DNA from: JAWVEV01 sp033856535
GTDB taxonomy: Bacteria > Actinomycetota > Thermoleophilia > Miltoncostaeales > Miltoncostaeaceae
Assembly: GCA_033856535.1 (NCBI GenBank)
Contig: JAWVEV010000018.1
Coordinates: 1 to 31,818, forward strand
Length of the DNA: 31,818 bases
Reading direction: 5' to 3'
Shown: piece after piece, positions 8,382-15,478 of the stretch
How the letters are laid out: the number at the start of each line of letters is the position of its first letter
Position numbering within the stretch: the first letter of the stretch is position 1
Translations under genes and position numbers: made by a program
The notes under the pieces: model-generated
Databases searched by the model: none
What the model was told of the DNA's origin: nothing
The model's input: only the letters and a program-made list of their open reading frames with translations

Positions 8382-9674
8382 TCAGCCGCCGGCGGAGGCC
8401 AGGGCGCCCTCGAGGTCCCAGAGGATGTCGTCGATCGACTCGATCCCGACCGAGATGCGCACCATGTCCTCGGTGACGCCGCTCGCGGCGAGGGCCTCCT
8501 CGTCGAGGCGGCGGTGAGTGGTCGTGGCGGGGTGGATCACAAGGGTCTTGGCGTCGCCCACGTTGGCCAGGTGGGAGGCGAGCTGGCAGGCCTCGATGAA
8601 CCGGCCGCCGGCGGCGCGGCCGCCCTTGATCCCGAAGGTGATCACCGCGCCGGCGCCGATGGGCAGGTAGCGCTCGGCCAGGCCGCGGTACGGGCTGTCC
8701 GCCAGGCCCGGGTAGTTGACCCAGGTCACCGCCGGGTTGGCGCGCAGCGCCTCGGCCACCGCGAGCGCGTTGGCCACGTGGCGGTCCATGCGCAGGGAGA
8801 GCGTCTCCAGCCCCTGCAGGAGCAGGAAGGCGTTCATCGGCGCCATCGCCGATCCCAGGTCGCGCATGGTCTCCACGCGCGCCTTCATGATCAGCGCGAA
8901 GTTCCCGAAGGTCTCCATGAAGCGCATGCCGCGGTAGCCCGGGCTCGGGTCGGTCATCGCCGGGAAGTTCCCGTTGTCCCAGGGGAAGGTCCCGCCGTCG
9001 ACAAGCACGCCGCCGATGGTGGTGCCGTGGCCGCCGATCCACTTCGTCGCCGAGTGGCTCACCAGGTGCGCGCCGTGCTCGAAGGGCCGGCAGAGGTACG
9101 GCGTGGCGAAGGTGTTGTCGATCAGCAGCGGGACGCCGGCCTCGTCGGCGACGTCGGCCACGCCGCGGATGTCGAGCACGTCCAGGCGCGGGTTGCCGAT
9201 CGTCTCGGCGTAGAGCATCCGCGTCTCGGGCGTGATCGCCTCGCGCCAGGCACCGAGGTCGCCCGGGTCGACGAAGGTGGTCGTGACCCCGAAGCGCGCC
9301 AGCGTGATCGCCAGCTGGTTGTGCGAGCCGCCGTAGAGGTTCGCCGAGGAGACGACGTGGTCGCCGGCGCTCAGGAGCGTCATGAAGGCGACCGCCTGGG
9401 CCGCCAGGCCGCTCGCGGTGGCGAGGGCCCCGACCCCGCCCTCGAGGCTCGCGACGCGCTCCTCGAAGACCGCCGTGGTCGGGTTCATGATCCGGGTGTA
9501 GATGTTGCCGAAGCGGTTGAGGTCGAACAGATCCGCCGCATGCTGCGCGTCCTCGAAGACGTAGGACGTCGTCTGGTGGATCGGGACCGCGCGGGCGCCG
9601 GTGGTGGGGTCGACGCGCTGGCCGGCGTGGACCGCCAGGGTGTCGAAGCCGAAGTCGCGCGACTCGTTGCTCAA
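8382..9674 (-). CDS. metY: O-acetylhomoserine sulfhydrylase (O-acetylhomoserine aminocarboxypropyltransferase)
   Basis: 430 aa, the usual length of the family. It makes homocysteine from O-acetylhomoserine and sulfide, a PLP-dependent step of methionine synthesis. Visible marks are TLAVHAGQ near the N-terminus, the SGLAAQAVA cofactor loop near 88, D186 in LIDNTFATPYLCRP, and the PLP lysine K211 in SHSATKWIGGHGT. Start: the open frame runs further upstream, but that part is the shadow of the CoA-binding gene. The TTG at 9674 overlaps the upstream TGA as TTGA, so translational coupling supports it. Operon: CoA-binding protein - metY - serine hydrolase. Confidence 0.92.
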   Translation of the reverse strand: MSNESRDFGFDTLAVHAGQRVDPTTGARAVPIHQTTSYVFEDAQHAADLFDLNRFGNIYTRIMNPTTAVFEERVASLEGGVGALATASGLAAQAVAFMTLLSAGDHVVSSANLYGGSHNQLAITLARFGVTTTFVDPGDLGAWREAITPETRMLYAETIGNPRLDVLDIRGVADVADEAGVPLLIDNTFATPYLCRPFEHGAHLVSHSATKWIGGHGTTIGGVLVDGGTFPWDNGNFPAMTDPSPGYRGMRFMETFGNFALIMKARVETMRDLGSAMAPMNAFLLLQGLETLSLRMDRHVANALAVAEALRANPAVTWVNYPGLADSPYRGLAERYLPIGAGAVITFGIKGGRAAGGRFIEACQLASHLANVGDAKTLVIHPATTTHRRLDEEALAASGVTEDMVRISVGIESIDDILWDLEGALASAGG

Positions 9675-10171
9675 GAGAAAGCAGCCATGCGGCGCGACCC
9701 GATCACGCCGGTGGCCAGACCGACCACGTTCAGCCCGCCGAAGAAGCGGCAGTGCTCCATCTTGATGCAGCGGTCCTGGACCACCTCGAGGCCGGCGGCG
9801 CGGGCCTTCTCGGCCGACTCGTCGTGCCGCAGCCCCAGTTGGATCCAGATCACCTTGGCGCCCAGCTCGATCGCCTCGTCGACGATCGGCGGGATGTCGT
9901 CGACCTTGCGGAAGATGTCGACCACCTCGAGCGGCCCCTGGGCCGCGGCGGTCGCGAGGTCGGGCACGCAGGGGAACCCGAGGACCTCCTCGCACATGGG
10001 GTTCACGGGCGTGATGTCGTACCCGTAAGCCTTCATGTGGACCATCGCCCGGTAGCTCGGGCGGGAGATGTTCGGCGACAGGCCGACCACCGCGAGGCGG
10101 CGGTAGCGCAGCATGATGCGGCGCACCTCGTCGCTCGGCGACCCCGTGGACATGCCCGCGAGCTGGCTCAT
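9671..10171 (-). CDS. CoA-binding domain protein (YccU-like)
   Basis: About 166 aa from the chosen ATG at 10171; ATGs at 10207, 10192 and 10153 are also possible, and family similarity begins around SDEVRRIMLRYRRLAVVGLS. A Rossmann fold of the succinyl-CoA synthetase alpha CoA-binding type, with VVGLSPN near the start, YDITPVNP in the middle, and the diagnostic CIKMEH close to the end. The family is widespread and its exact role is not established; CoA or nucleotide binding is inferred. It is first in the operon with metY, its TGA overlapping the metY TTG, and diverges from the OsmC gene. A 16-bp GC palindrome at 10208-10223 abuts the earliest possible start, favouring a later one. Confidence 0.88.
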   Translation of the reverse strand: MSQLAGMSTGSPSDEVRRIMLRYRRLAVVGLSPNISRPSYRAMVHMKAYGYDITPVNPMCEEVLGFPCVPDLATAAAQGPLEVVDIFRKVDDIPPIVDEAIELGAKVIWIQLGLRHDESAEKARAAGLEVVQDRCIKMEHCRFFGGLNVVGLATGVIGSRRMAAFS

Positions 10172-10207
10172 CGGCCGCGGATCATTCCACATTCCACCCG
10201 CGGCCAT

Positions 10208-10223
10208 CCCGCGCCGGCGCGGG
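10208..10223. promoter_or_regulatory. 16-bp GC palindrome between divergent genes
   Basis: CCCGCGCC-GGCGCGGG is a perfect palindrome in the CoA-binding/OsmC divergent gap, immediately before a -10-like TAACCT (10224-10229) pointing at the OsmC gene. It could be an operator; in DNA this GC-rich, chance is possible. Confidence 0.3.
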
Positions 10224-10266
10224 TAACCTGACCGCGTCCCTCCCGGCGAGACGCGAGGAGCCCGGA

Positions 10267-10791
10267 ATGAGCGAGGACCCGGTCAGGGTCGGTGTGGCCC
10301 GCAGCGTGGAGCGGCTCACGGCCGAGCCCGAGCGCGGATCGCTCACCTACCGCGCGGCGACCGCGCTGGCGGCCGGCGGCCTGCGCTGCGACGCGGAGCT
10401 GCGCAAGCACGCGATCGTGGTGGACGAGCCGCCCTCGGTGGGCGGCACCAACGAGGGGCCGAACCCGATCGAGGTGGTGCTCGCCGGGCTGGCCTCCTGC
10501 CAGGCGATCACCTACCAGGTGTGGGCGGCGCTGGAGGGCGTGGCGCTGGAGCGCGTGACCGTGAAGGTCGAGGGCGACGTGGAGCTCGGCGGCTTCTTCG
10601 GCCTGGACGAGGGCTCGCGCCCGGGATTCCACGCGGTGCGGCTGGCGGTGACGCTCGAGGGCCCGGAGACGCCGGAGCGCTTCCGGGAGTTCGCCGACGT
10701 GGTCGACCGTCACTGCCCGGTGCTGGACATGCTCAGCACGCCGGCGCCGGTGACGCGCACGCTGGTGGATCCGGAGCCCGCGGAAGGCTGA
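10267..10791 (+). CDS. OsmC family protein (peroxiredoxin-like)
   Basis: 174 aa. OsmC/Ohr-fold proteins reduce organic hydroperoxides through two conserved cysteines, seen here as C78 in GLASCQAITYQ and C150 in DRHCPV. The NEGPNPIEVVLAGLASC block is the family signature. It is nearer the YhfA/OsmC-like branch than Ohr, so peroxide substrate is an inference. Cytosolic. AGGAG lies before the ATG, and TAACCT at 10224-10229 is a possible -10. A hairpin follows the stop, so it is probably monocistronic, with cydAB starting downstream. Confidence 0.9.
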   Translation: MSEDPVRVGVARSVERLTAEPERGSLTYRAATALAAGGLRCDAELRKHAIVVDEPPSVGGTNEGPNPIEVVLAGLASCQAITYQVWAALEGVALERVTVKVEGDVELGGFFGLDEGSRPGFHAVRLAVTLEGPETPERFREFADVVDRHCPVLDMLSTPAPVTRTLVDPEPAEG

Positions 10792-10796
10792 TCGCC

Positions 10797-10814
10797 GGCG
10801 CCCTTTCGGGCGCC
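10797..10814 (+). terminator. GC hairpin after the OsmC gene
   Basis: GGCGCCC-TTTC-GGGCGCC, a perfect 7-bp stem with a 4-nt loop starting 6 nt after the stop. No T-run follows, so termination may be partial, leaving read-through into cydA possible. Confidence 0.5.
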
Positions 10815-10831
10815 CGATGGGGGACGTTCGG

Positions 10832-10852
10832 CCCCGCGCCGTGCGGGGGAGG
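10832..10852 (+). promoter_or_regulatory. Leader hairpin beside the cydA ribosome-binding site
   Basis: CCCCGC-GCCGT-GCGGGG (10832-10848) overlaps the start of the GGGGGAGG ribosome-binding stretch (10845-10852), which sits only 2 nt before the GTG at 10855. Folding would cover part of the site. A second hairpin, CCTCC-GGGAGG, lies inside the first codons. Translational control of cydA is possible but unproven. Confidence 0.3.
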
Positions 10853-10854
10853 CG

Positions 10855-12267
10855 GTGCCACCATCGGGGGACGATCCCTCCGGGAGGCTTCCCCTGTCCG
10901 CCGATCCCACCGCCGTCCTCTCGAGCCTGGCGCTCCAGGCCGGCGGGGCGCTGGGCGGGCCGGTCGAGCAGGAGCACCTCTTCCAGGCGCGCCAGCTGCA
11001 GGCGCTCTCGCTCGGCTGGCACATCGTGATCGTGTGCTTCGGCGTGGCCTTCCCGGTGATCGTGCTGGTCGCCGAGGGCCTTTGGCTGCGCACGCGGGAT
11101 CCGCTCTACCGCGAGCTGGCCCGCCGCTGGTCGCGGGCGATGCTCGTGCTGTTCGCGGTCGGCGTGGTGTCCGGGACGATCCTCTCGTTCGAGCTCGGGA
11201 TGCTCTGGCCCGAGTTCATGGCGACCTTCGGCGAGGTCTTCGGCTTCGCATTCGCCCTCGAGGGGTTCGCCTTCTTCGTCGAGGCGATCTTCGTCGTGAT
11301 CTACGTCTACGGGTGGGATCGCCTCTCGCCGCGGCTCCACTTCCTGACCGGCCTCCCGATCCCGGTCGCCGGCGTGGCCGGGTCGCTCTTCGTGATCTCG
11401 GTCAACGGGTGGATGAACCACCCGGTCGGCTTCGACCTGGTCGACGGCAGGGTGACGAACGTGCGGCCCCTCGAGGCGCTCTTCAACACCCATGTGTGGC
11501 ACGAGGTGGTGCACATGCAGCTGGCGGCGTACCTCGTGGCCGGCTTCGCGGTGGCCGGCGTCTACGCCTGGGCCTGGCTGCGCGGCCGGCGCGATCGCTA
11601 CCACGCCGTCGGCTTCGCGATCCCGTTCACCATCGCCGCGCTGGTGGCGCCGGTGCAGCTGATGGTCGGCGACTGGGCGGCCCGCTCGGTGGCCGAGAAC
11701 CAGCCCACCAAGCTCGCCGCGATCGAGGGCCTGGCCGAGACGACCGACGGCGCGCCGCTGACGCTGTTCGGCTGGTACCGCGACGGCGAGGTGGTCGGCG
11801 GGCTGAAGATCCCGCGCGCGCTCTCGATCCTGGCCCACCACGACCCGAGCGCGCGGGTGCAGGGGCTCGACGCGGTGCCGCCCGACGAGCGGCCCCCGGT
11901 GAACGTGGTGCGGGTGGCCTTCCAGGTCATGGTGGCCATCGGCACCGGCCTGGCGCTGCTGGCCGCGATCTACCTGCTCGCCTGGTGGCGCCGGCGCGGG
12001 CCGCCGTCCTCGCCGTGGTTCTACCGCGCCGCGGTCCTGGCCGGGCCGGCGTCGATCGTCGCGCTGGAGGCCGGCTGGATCACCACCGAGGTGGGCCGCC
12101 AGCCGTGGATCGTCTACGAGCTCATGCGCGTCGACCAGGCCGTGACCGGGGCGAGCGGCGTCCCGGTGGGGTACGGGGTGGTGGCCGGCGTCTACGCGCT
12201 GCTCACGCTCGCGACCGTCGCGGTGCTGATCAGGATGGCCCGGCTGCCGCGGGAGGGGGCGGGGTGA
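10855..12267 (+). CDS. cydA: Cytochrome bd ubiquinol oxidase subunit I
   Basis: 470 aa, about nine transmembrane helices. CydA carries hemes b558, b595 and d and oxidises quinol while reducing oxygen to water with high affinity. Visible: RQLQALSLGWH (H56, matching the heme ligand His19 of E. coli), GWMNHPVG, the NTHVWHEVVHMQ helix, a short Q-loop (LKIPRALSILA then VQGLDAVPPDERPP), and GWITTEVGRQPW. The short Q-loop puts it in the short-loop/CIO class. The GTG start gives about 37 residues more than E. coli before the first His; no later ATG/GTG/TTG exists before that point, so this start is kept. It overlaps cydB by GTGA. Confidence 0.95.
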   Translation: MPPSGDDPSGRLPLSADPTAVLSSLALQAGGALGGPVEQEHLFQARQLQALSLGWHIVIVCFGVAFPVIVLVAEGLWLRTRDPLYRELARRWSRAMLVLFAVGVVSGTILSFELGMLWPEFMATFGEVFGFAFALEGFAFFVEAIFVVIYVYGWDRLSPRLHFLTGLPIPVAGVAGSLFVISVNGWMNHPVGFDLVDGRVTNVRPLEALFNTHVWHEVVHMQLAAYLVAGFAVAGVYAWAWLRGRRDRYHAVGFAIPFTIAALVAPVQLMVGDWAARSVAENQPTKLAAIEGLAETTDGAPLTLFGWYRDGEVVGGLKIPRALSILAHHDPSARVQGLDAVPPDERPPVNVVRVAFQVMVAIGTGLALLAAIYLLAWWRRRGPPSSPWFYRAAVLAGPASIVALEAGWITTEVGRQPWIVYELMRVDQAVTGASGVPVGYGVVAGVYALLTLATVAVLIRMARLPREGAG

Positions 12268-13301
12268 CCCTGGCCGATCTCTGCGCCATCCTGATCGTGC
12301 TGGGCCTGACGGCCTACGCCGTCCTCGCCGGGGCCGACTTCGGCGCGGGCTTCTGGGAGCTCGGCGCCGGCCGCGGCCCGACCGGGAGGCGCGCGCGGGC
12401 GCTCATCGAGAGCGCGATGGGGCCGGTCTGGGAGGCCAACCACGTCTGGCTGATCTTCGTGCTGGTGGTGTTCTGGACGTGCTTCCCGGTCGCGTTCGGG
12501 TCGGTCGCCTCGACGCTCGCGGTACCGCTCTTCCTCGCGGCGGTCGGGATCATCTTCCGCGGCAGCACGTTCGCCTTCCGGGGGGCCGGCGGGCCCCGCG
12601 CCCGGCCGCTGCTGGGAGCGCTCTTCGTGGCGTCCTCGCTGCTGACGCCGTTCTTCCTCGGGGCGGCCGTCGGGGCGGTGGCCGCGGGGCGGGTGCCGGT
12701 GGGCAACGCGGCCGGCGACCCGATCGGGAGCTGGTGGAACCCGACGGGCGCCCTGGTGGGCGCGCTCGCGGTGCTCACGGGCGTCTACCTGGCCGCGGTG
12801 TACCTCGCGGCCGACGCCCGGCGCGCCGGCGCGACCGACCTGGCCGAGGCCTTCCGCCGCCGCGCGCTGATCGCCGGCGCGGTCACCGGGGCGCTCGCGA
12901 TGGGCGGGCTGCTCGTGCTGCGCGACGACTCGCGCCACCTCTACGACGGGCTCACGGGTGACGGGCTGCCGCTGGTGGTCCTGTCCGCGGTCGCCGGCGT
13001 GGCGACCATGACCCTGCTCTGGCGGCGCGCCTACGGGCCCGCGCGGGCGGCGGCAGCGGCCGCGGTGGCGGCGGTCATCTGGGGCTGGGCCTGGTCGCAG
13101 CGGCCGGACCTGCTGCCCGGCGAGCTGACGATCGGCGACGCGGCCGCCGGGCGGCCGACGCTGGTGGCCGTCCTGGTCGGCGCCCTGGTGGGCGGCGCGA
13201 TCGTCGCGGCCTCGCTGGCGTTCCTCTTCCGGCTGGTCCTGAGCGGCCGGCTCGACAAGGAGCTCCCGCCGCGCGCCGACGCCGGGAGTCCGGTGCCATG
13301 A
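12264..13301 (+). CDS. cydB: Cytochrome bd ubiquinol oxidase subunit II
   Basis: 345 aa, about eight transmembrane helices, partner of CydA in the membrane. Recognisable blocks: LTAYAVLAGADFGAGFWEL at the N-terminus, MGPVWEANHVWLIFVLVVFWTCFP and FRGSTFAFR, typical of CydB. The GTG start overlaps the cydA TGA (GTGA), with GGGAGGGGGC as ribosome-binding site, so the two subunits are translationally coupled. The gene ends in ATGA, overlapping the next small gene. No cydC/cydD assembly transporter genes follow here. Confidence 0.95.
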   Translation: MTLADLCAILIVLGLTAYAVLAGADFGAGFWELGAGRGPTGRRARALIESAMGPVWEANHVWLIFVLVVFWTCFPVAFGSVASTLAVPLFLAAVGIIFRGSTFAFRGAGGPRARPLLGALFVASSLLTPFFLGAAVGAVAAGRVPVGNAAGDPIGSWWNPTGALVGALAVLTGVYLAAVYLAADARRAGATDLAEAFRRRALIAGAVTGALAMGGLLVLRDDSRHLYDGLTGDGLPLVVLSAVAGVATMTLLWRRAYGPARAAAAAAVAAVIWGWAWSQRPDLLPGELTIGDAAAGRPTLVAVLVGALVGGAIVAASLAFLFRLVLSGRLDKELPPRADAGSPVP

Positions 13302-13495
13302 GGGGGGCTCCGAGGCCGCGGCGCGAGACGCGCCTCGCCGGCGCCGCGGCCGCGTGCCTGGCGGCCGGCGCGCTGCTGCTCTTCGCGGCGCATCCGACGC
13401 CGCTGCGCATCGCCGGCGCGCTGGTGATGCTCGGCTTCGTGGTCTTCGGCGCGATGGCGATCCTGTCGCCCGACCGCCTCGGCCGGGACGTCTAG
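13298..13495 (+). CDS. Small two-helix membrane protein coupled to cydB
   Basis: 65 aa with an Arg-rich start (RGAPRPRRETR), then two hydrophobic segments at about 12-31 and 37-56, and a short polar tail. The positive N-terminus suggests an N-in hairpin. Its ATG overlaps the cydB stop (ATGA), so it is made together with the oxidase. Known bd oxidases have tiny accessory subunits (CydX, CydS, CydH), but these are usually 30-40 aa with one helix and this sequence is not recognisably one of them. Its stop TAG overlaps the convergent ogt stop in a shared CTAG. A functional subunit role is inference. Confidence 0.75.
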   Translation: MRGAPRPRRETRLAGAAAACLAAGALLLFAAHPTPLRIAGALVMLGFVVFGAMAILSPDRLGRDV

Positions 13496-14100
13496 CCCCG
13501 CTCGAGCTCCAGGAGCCGCACCTTCATCTCGGCGCCGCCGAGGTACTGCCCGACCGCCCCGTCCGAGCGCAGCACGCGGTGGCACGGGATCACGATCGGC
13601 AGCGGGTTCCGGGCCAGCGCGGTGCCCGCGGCGCGCACGGCGGACGGGCGACCGGCCCGCGTCGCCACCTCGCGGTAGGAGGCGGTGCCCCCGTAGGGGA
13701 TGCCGGCGGTCGCGCGGAGCACGTCGCGGCGGAAGCCCGCGGTGAGGCGCCAGTCGAGCGGCAGGTCGAAGGCGCGCCGGCGCCCGGCGAAGTACTCGTC
13801 GAGCTGGCGGCGCGCGTCGGCCACCGCCGCGCGCGGCGCGCGCAGCACCCGCGGCGAGACGCGGCGCGCCAGGTCCTCCATCACCGCGTCGGCGTCCTCG
13901 GCCGGCAGCGCCACGCGCACCAGCCCCTCGCCGGTGGCGCCCAGCAGCAGCGGCCCCAGCGGGCTGTCGTGCGACTCCACGGCCACGTCGGCCAGGCCCT
14001 CGGCCGCGGCGCGCGCGCCCAGGTCGGCCCGGATGCGGTCCCAGTCGGCGTCCGACGGGCCGGCCAGCCCGCGCAGCCGCGCCTCGAGGTCCGTGGTCAT
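13492..14100 (-). CDS. ogt: Methylated-DNA--[protein]-cysteine S-methyltransferase (O6-alkylguanine repair)
   Basis: 202 aa. A suicide enzyme that moves a methyl group from O6-methylguanine to its own cysteine. The active site is P172-C173-H174-R175 in IPCHRV, preceded by the GIPYGGTASYREVA wing and followed by GAVGQYLGG. There is an N-terminal extension of about 40 residues (to DVAVES) ahead of the usual start of the family fold, of unknown role. Its ATG overlaps the TGA of the ECF sigma factor gene, so sigma factor and repair enzyme are translationally coupled. No Ada-type zinc domain is attached, but one is encoded separately at 15212-15478 in the same run. Confidence 0.93.
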   Translation of the reverse strand: MTTDLEARLRGLAGPSDADWDRIRADLGARAAAEGLADVAVESHDSPLGPLLLGATGEGLVRVALPAEDADAVMEDLARRVSPRVLRAPRAAVADARRQLDEYFAGRRRAFDLPLDWRLTAGFRRDVLRATAGIPYGGTASYREVATRAGRPSAVRAAGTALARNPLPIVIPCHRVLRSDGAVGQYLGGAEMKVRLLELERG

Positions 14101-14597
14101 GTGTCCTCCCTCAGTCGGCGGAGCCCCTCGAACACGTTCCGGCGCGCCGCGGGCTCGCTGGTCCCCATGGCCTCGGCGATCTCCGCGTGGGAGAGGTCGG
14201 CGAGGTAGCGCAGCGCGACCGCGTGGCGCTGCTTGTCCGGCAGGGCGCCCACCCGCTCCCAGAGCGCCGCGTCGGCCGGGTCGCGGTCCTCCGCGGCGCC
14301 GGCGACGGCCTCCAGGTCGGCTCGGGGCCGGGGCGCCGCCGCCGCGGCGCGATGCGCGTCGACGGCCTTGCGGGCCGCGATCGCGAAAAGCCAGGCGCGC
14401 ACGGACCCGGGCTCGCGCACGTCGCCGTACGCGCGCAGGGCCGCGAGCATGGTCTCCTGGAAGCAGTCCTCGGCGCGCTCGGGCCCGACCCGGGCGGCGC
14501 AGAAGCGCAGCAGGTCCGGGCCGTGCAGCGCGACGACCCGCTCGAACGGCGGCGGGCCGCCGGCGCGGATCCTGGTGGGGTGCGGTCGCACGCTCAT
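14097..14597 (-). CDS. ECF-type RNA polymerase sigma factor
   Basis: 166 aa, usual for an extracytoplasmic-function sigma factor. Region 2 is seen around LLRFCAARVGPERAEDCFQE through SVRAWLFAIAARKAVDAHR, and region 4 around LPDKQRHAVALRYLADLSHA with a helix-turn-helix EIAEAMGTSEPAARRNVFEG. It would redirect RNA polymerase to a small set of promoters. No anti-sigma gene is adjacent; instead it overlaps ogt (ATGA) and follows tag by 30 nt. The ATG at 14597 has a perfect hairpin directly upstream where the ribosome-binding site should be; a GTG two codons later is an alternative. Inference: a sigma factor for alkylation stress. Confidence 0.9.
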   Translation of the reverse strand: MSVRPHPTRIRAGGPPPFERVVALHGPDLLRFCAARVGPERAEDCFQETMLAALRAYGDVREPGSVRAWLFAIAARKAVDAHRAAAAAPRPRADLEAVAGAAEDRDPADAALWERVGALPDKQRHAVALRYLADLSHAEIAEAMGTSEPAARRNVFEGLRRLREDT

Positions 14598-14600
14598 GAG

Positions 14601-14622
14601 ACGTCCCGGGCGGCCGGGACGT
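14601..14622. promoter_or_regulatory. Perfect inverted repeat between tag and the ECF sigma gene
   Basis: ACGTCCCGG-gcgg-CCGGGACGT: 9-bp arms, 4-nt loop, filling most of the 30-nt gap and ending 3 nt before the sigma ATG. It could terminate tag transcripts, hide the sigma ribosome-binding site, or bind a regulator. Confidence 0.45.
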
Positions 14623-14627
14623 GAGGT

Positions 14628-15215
14628 TCAGCCCGCGGCGCCGGCGCCGCGCCGGTGGCAGCCCTCGAGGTGGTCGTCCACCAGCCCGGCCGCCTGCATC
14701 AGCGCGTAGGCGGTCGTGGGGCCCACGAAGACCAGCCCGCGGCGCTTCAGATCCTTGGAGAGCGCCGTCGAGGCCGGGGTGGACGGGGCGAGGTCGGCCA
14801 TCGCCCGCGGCGCGGGACCCGGCTCGGGACGGTGCGACCAGATCAGGGCGTCGAGGCCGCCCTCCTCGCGCAGCGCCACGATCGCGCGGGCGTTCGCGAT
14901 CGCGGCGGTGATCTTGAGCCGGTTGCGGACGATGCCGGCGTCGGCCATCAGGCGGTCGAGGTCGGCGTCGCCGAACGCGGCGACGGCGTCGGGGTCGAAG
15001 TCGCGGAAGGCGGCGCGGAACGCGGGGCGCTTGTTCAGGATCGTCCGCCAGCTGAGACCCGACTGGAAAGCCTCGAGGGTCAGGCGCTCGAACAGCCCGC
15101 GCTCGCCGCGCACCGGCCGGCCCCACTCCTCGTCGTGGTACGCCCGCATGACGGGGTCGCCGGTCGCCCAGGGGCAGCGCGCGAGGCCGTCCTCGCCGGT
15201 GACGGGGCCGATCAT
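14628..15215 (-). CDS. tag: DNA-3-methyladenine glycosylase I
   Basis: 195 aa, normal length. It excises 3-methyladenine from alkylated DNA to begin base-excision repair. The zinc snap is complete: C14 and H27 near the N-terminus, H182 and C186 in HLEGCHRR, with the same 13- and 4-residue spacings as E. coli Tag (C4, H17, H175, C179). E48 in LTLEAFQSGLSW is the expected catalytic region. The ATG at 15215 overlaps the stop of the Ada-like zinc-domain gene (ATGA). The frame is open further upstream, but that part is the antisense/overlap shadow. Confidence 0.94.
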   Translation of the reverse strand: MIGPVTGEDGLARCPWATGDPVMRAYHDEEWGRPVRGERGLFERLTLEAFQSGLSWRTILNKRPAFRAAFRDFDPDAVAAFGDADLDRLMADAGIVRNRLKITAAIANARAIVALREEGGLDALIWSHRPEPGPAPRAMADLAPSTPASTALSKDLKRRGLVFVGPTTAYALMQAAGLVDDHLEGCHRRGAGAAG

Positions 15216-15478
15216 CGGGCCGCCTTCCAGGCGCGGTGCTCCTCGCGCAGGCAGATCCCGCAGGGCCGGTAGCCGGCCGCGACGGCGGTCGCGGCGTCGG
15301 CGAAGAAGACCCGGTGCGGGACGTACCCGCCGCGCGCGATCGCCCGCAGCGCCGACGGGCAGTCGAGCCGCCCGTAGATCCGCGATCGCCGGTGCCCGCC
15401 GAGCGTCCCGGGACGCGGGCCCGGGAACGGCCGGCCGGCGCCGTCGAGCAGGGTCCAGGTGCGGGCGGGCGAGCTCAG
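15212..15478 (-). CDS. Stand-alone Ada-like zinc-binding domain protein
   Basis: About 88 aa. It matches the Ada metal-binding fold: RSRIYGRLDC, then YVPHRVFFADAATAVAAGYRPCGIC. Ada binds zinc with C38, C42, C69 and C72, and C38 accepts methyl from DNA phosphotriesters. Here the C38 position is Gly36, while C40, C73 and C76 remain (H55 may be a ligand), so methyl transfer as in Ada is not expected. No ATG/GTG/TTG lies between the upstream stop and the domain. The proposed CTG at 15478 overlaps the dinB stop as CTGA; start uncertain. The gene sits between dinB and tag, overlapping both, so a role in damage recognition is an inference. Confidence 0.75.
   Translation of the reverse strand: MSSPARTWTLLDGAGRPFPGPRPGTLGGHRRSRIYGRLDCPSALRAIARGGYVPHRVFFADAATAVAAGYRPCGICLREEHRAWKAAR

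Noticed and set aside
14131..14142. A third LexA-like site, CGAAC followed closely by GTTCC.
   Set aside because: It lies inside the ECF sigma coding region, with wrong spacing and an imperfect second half.
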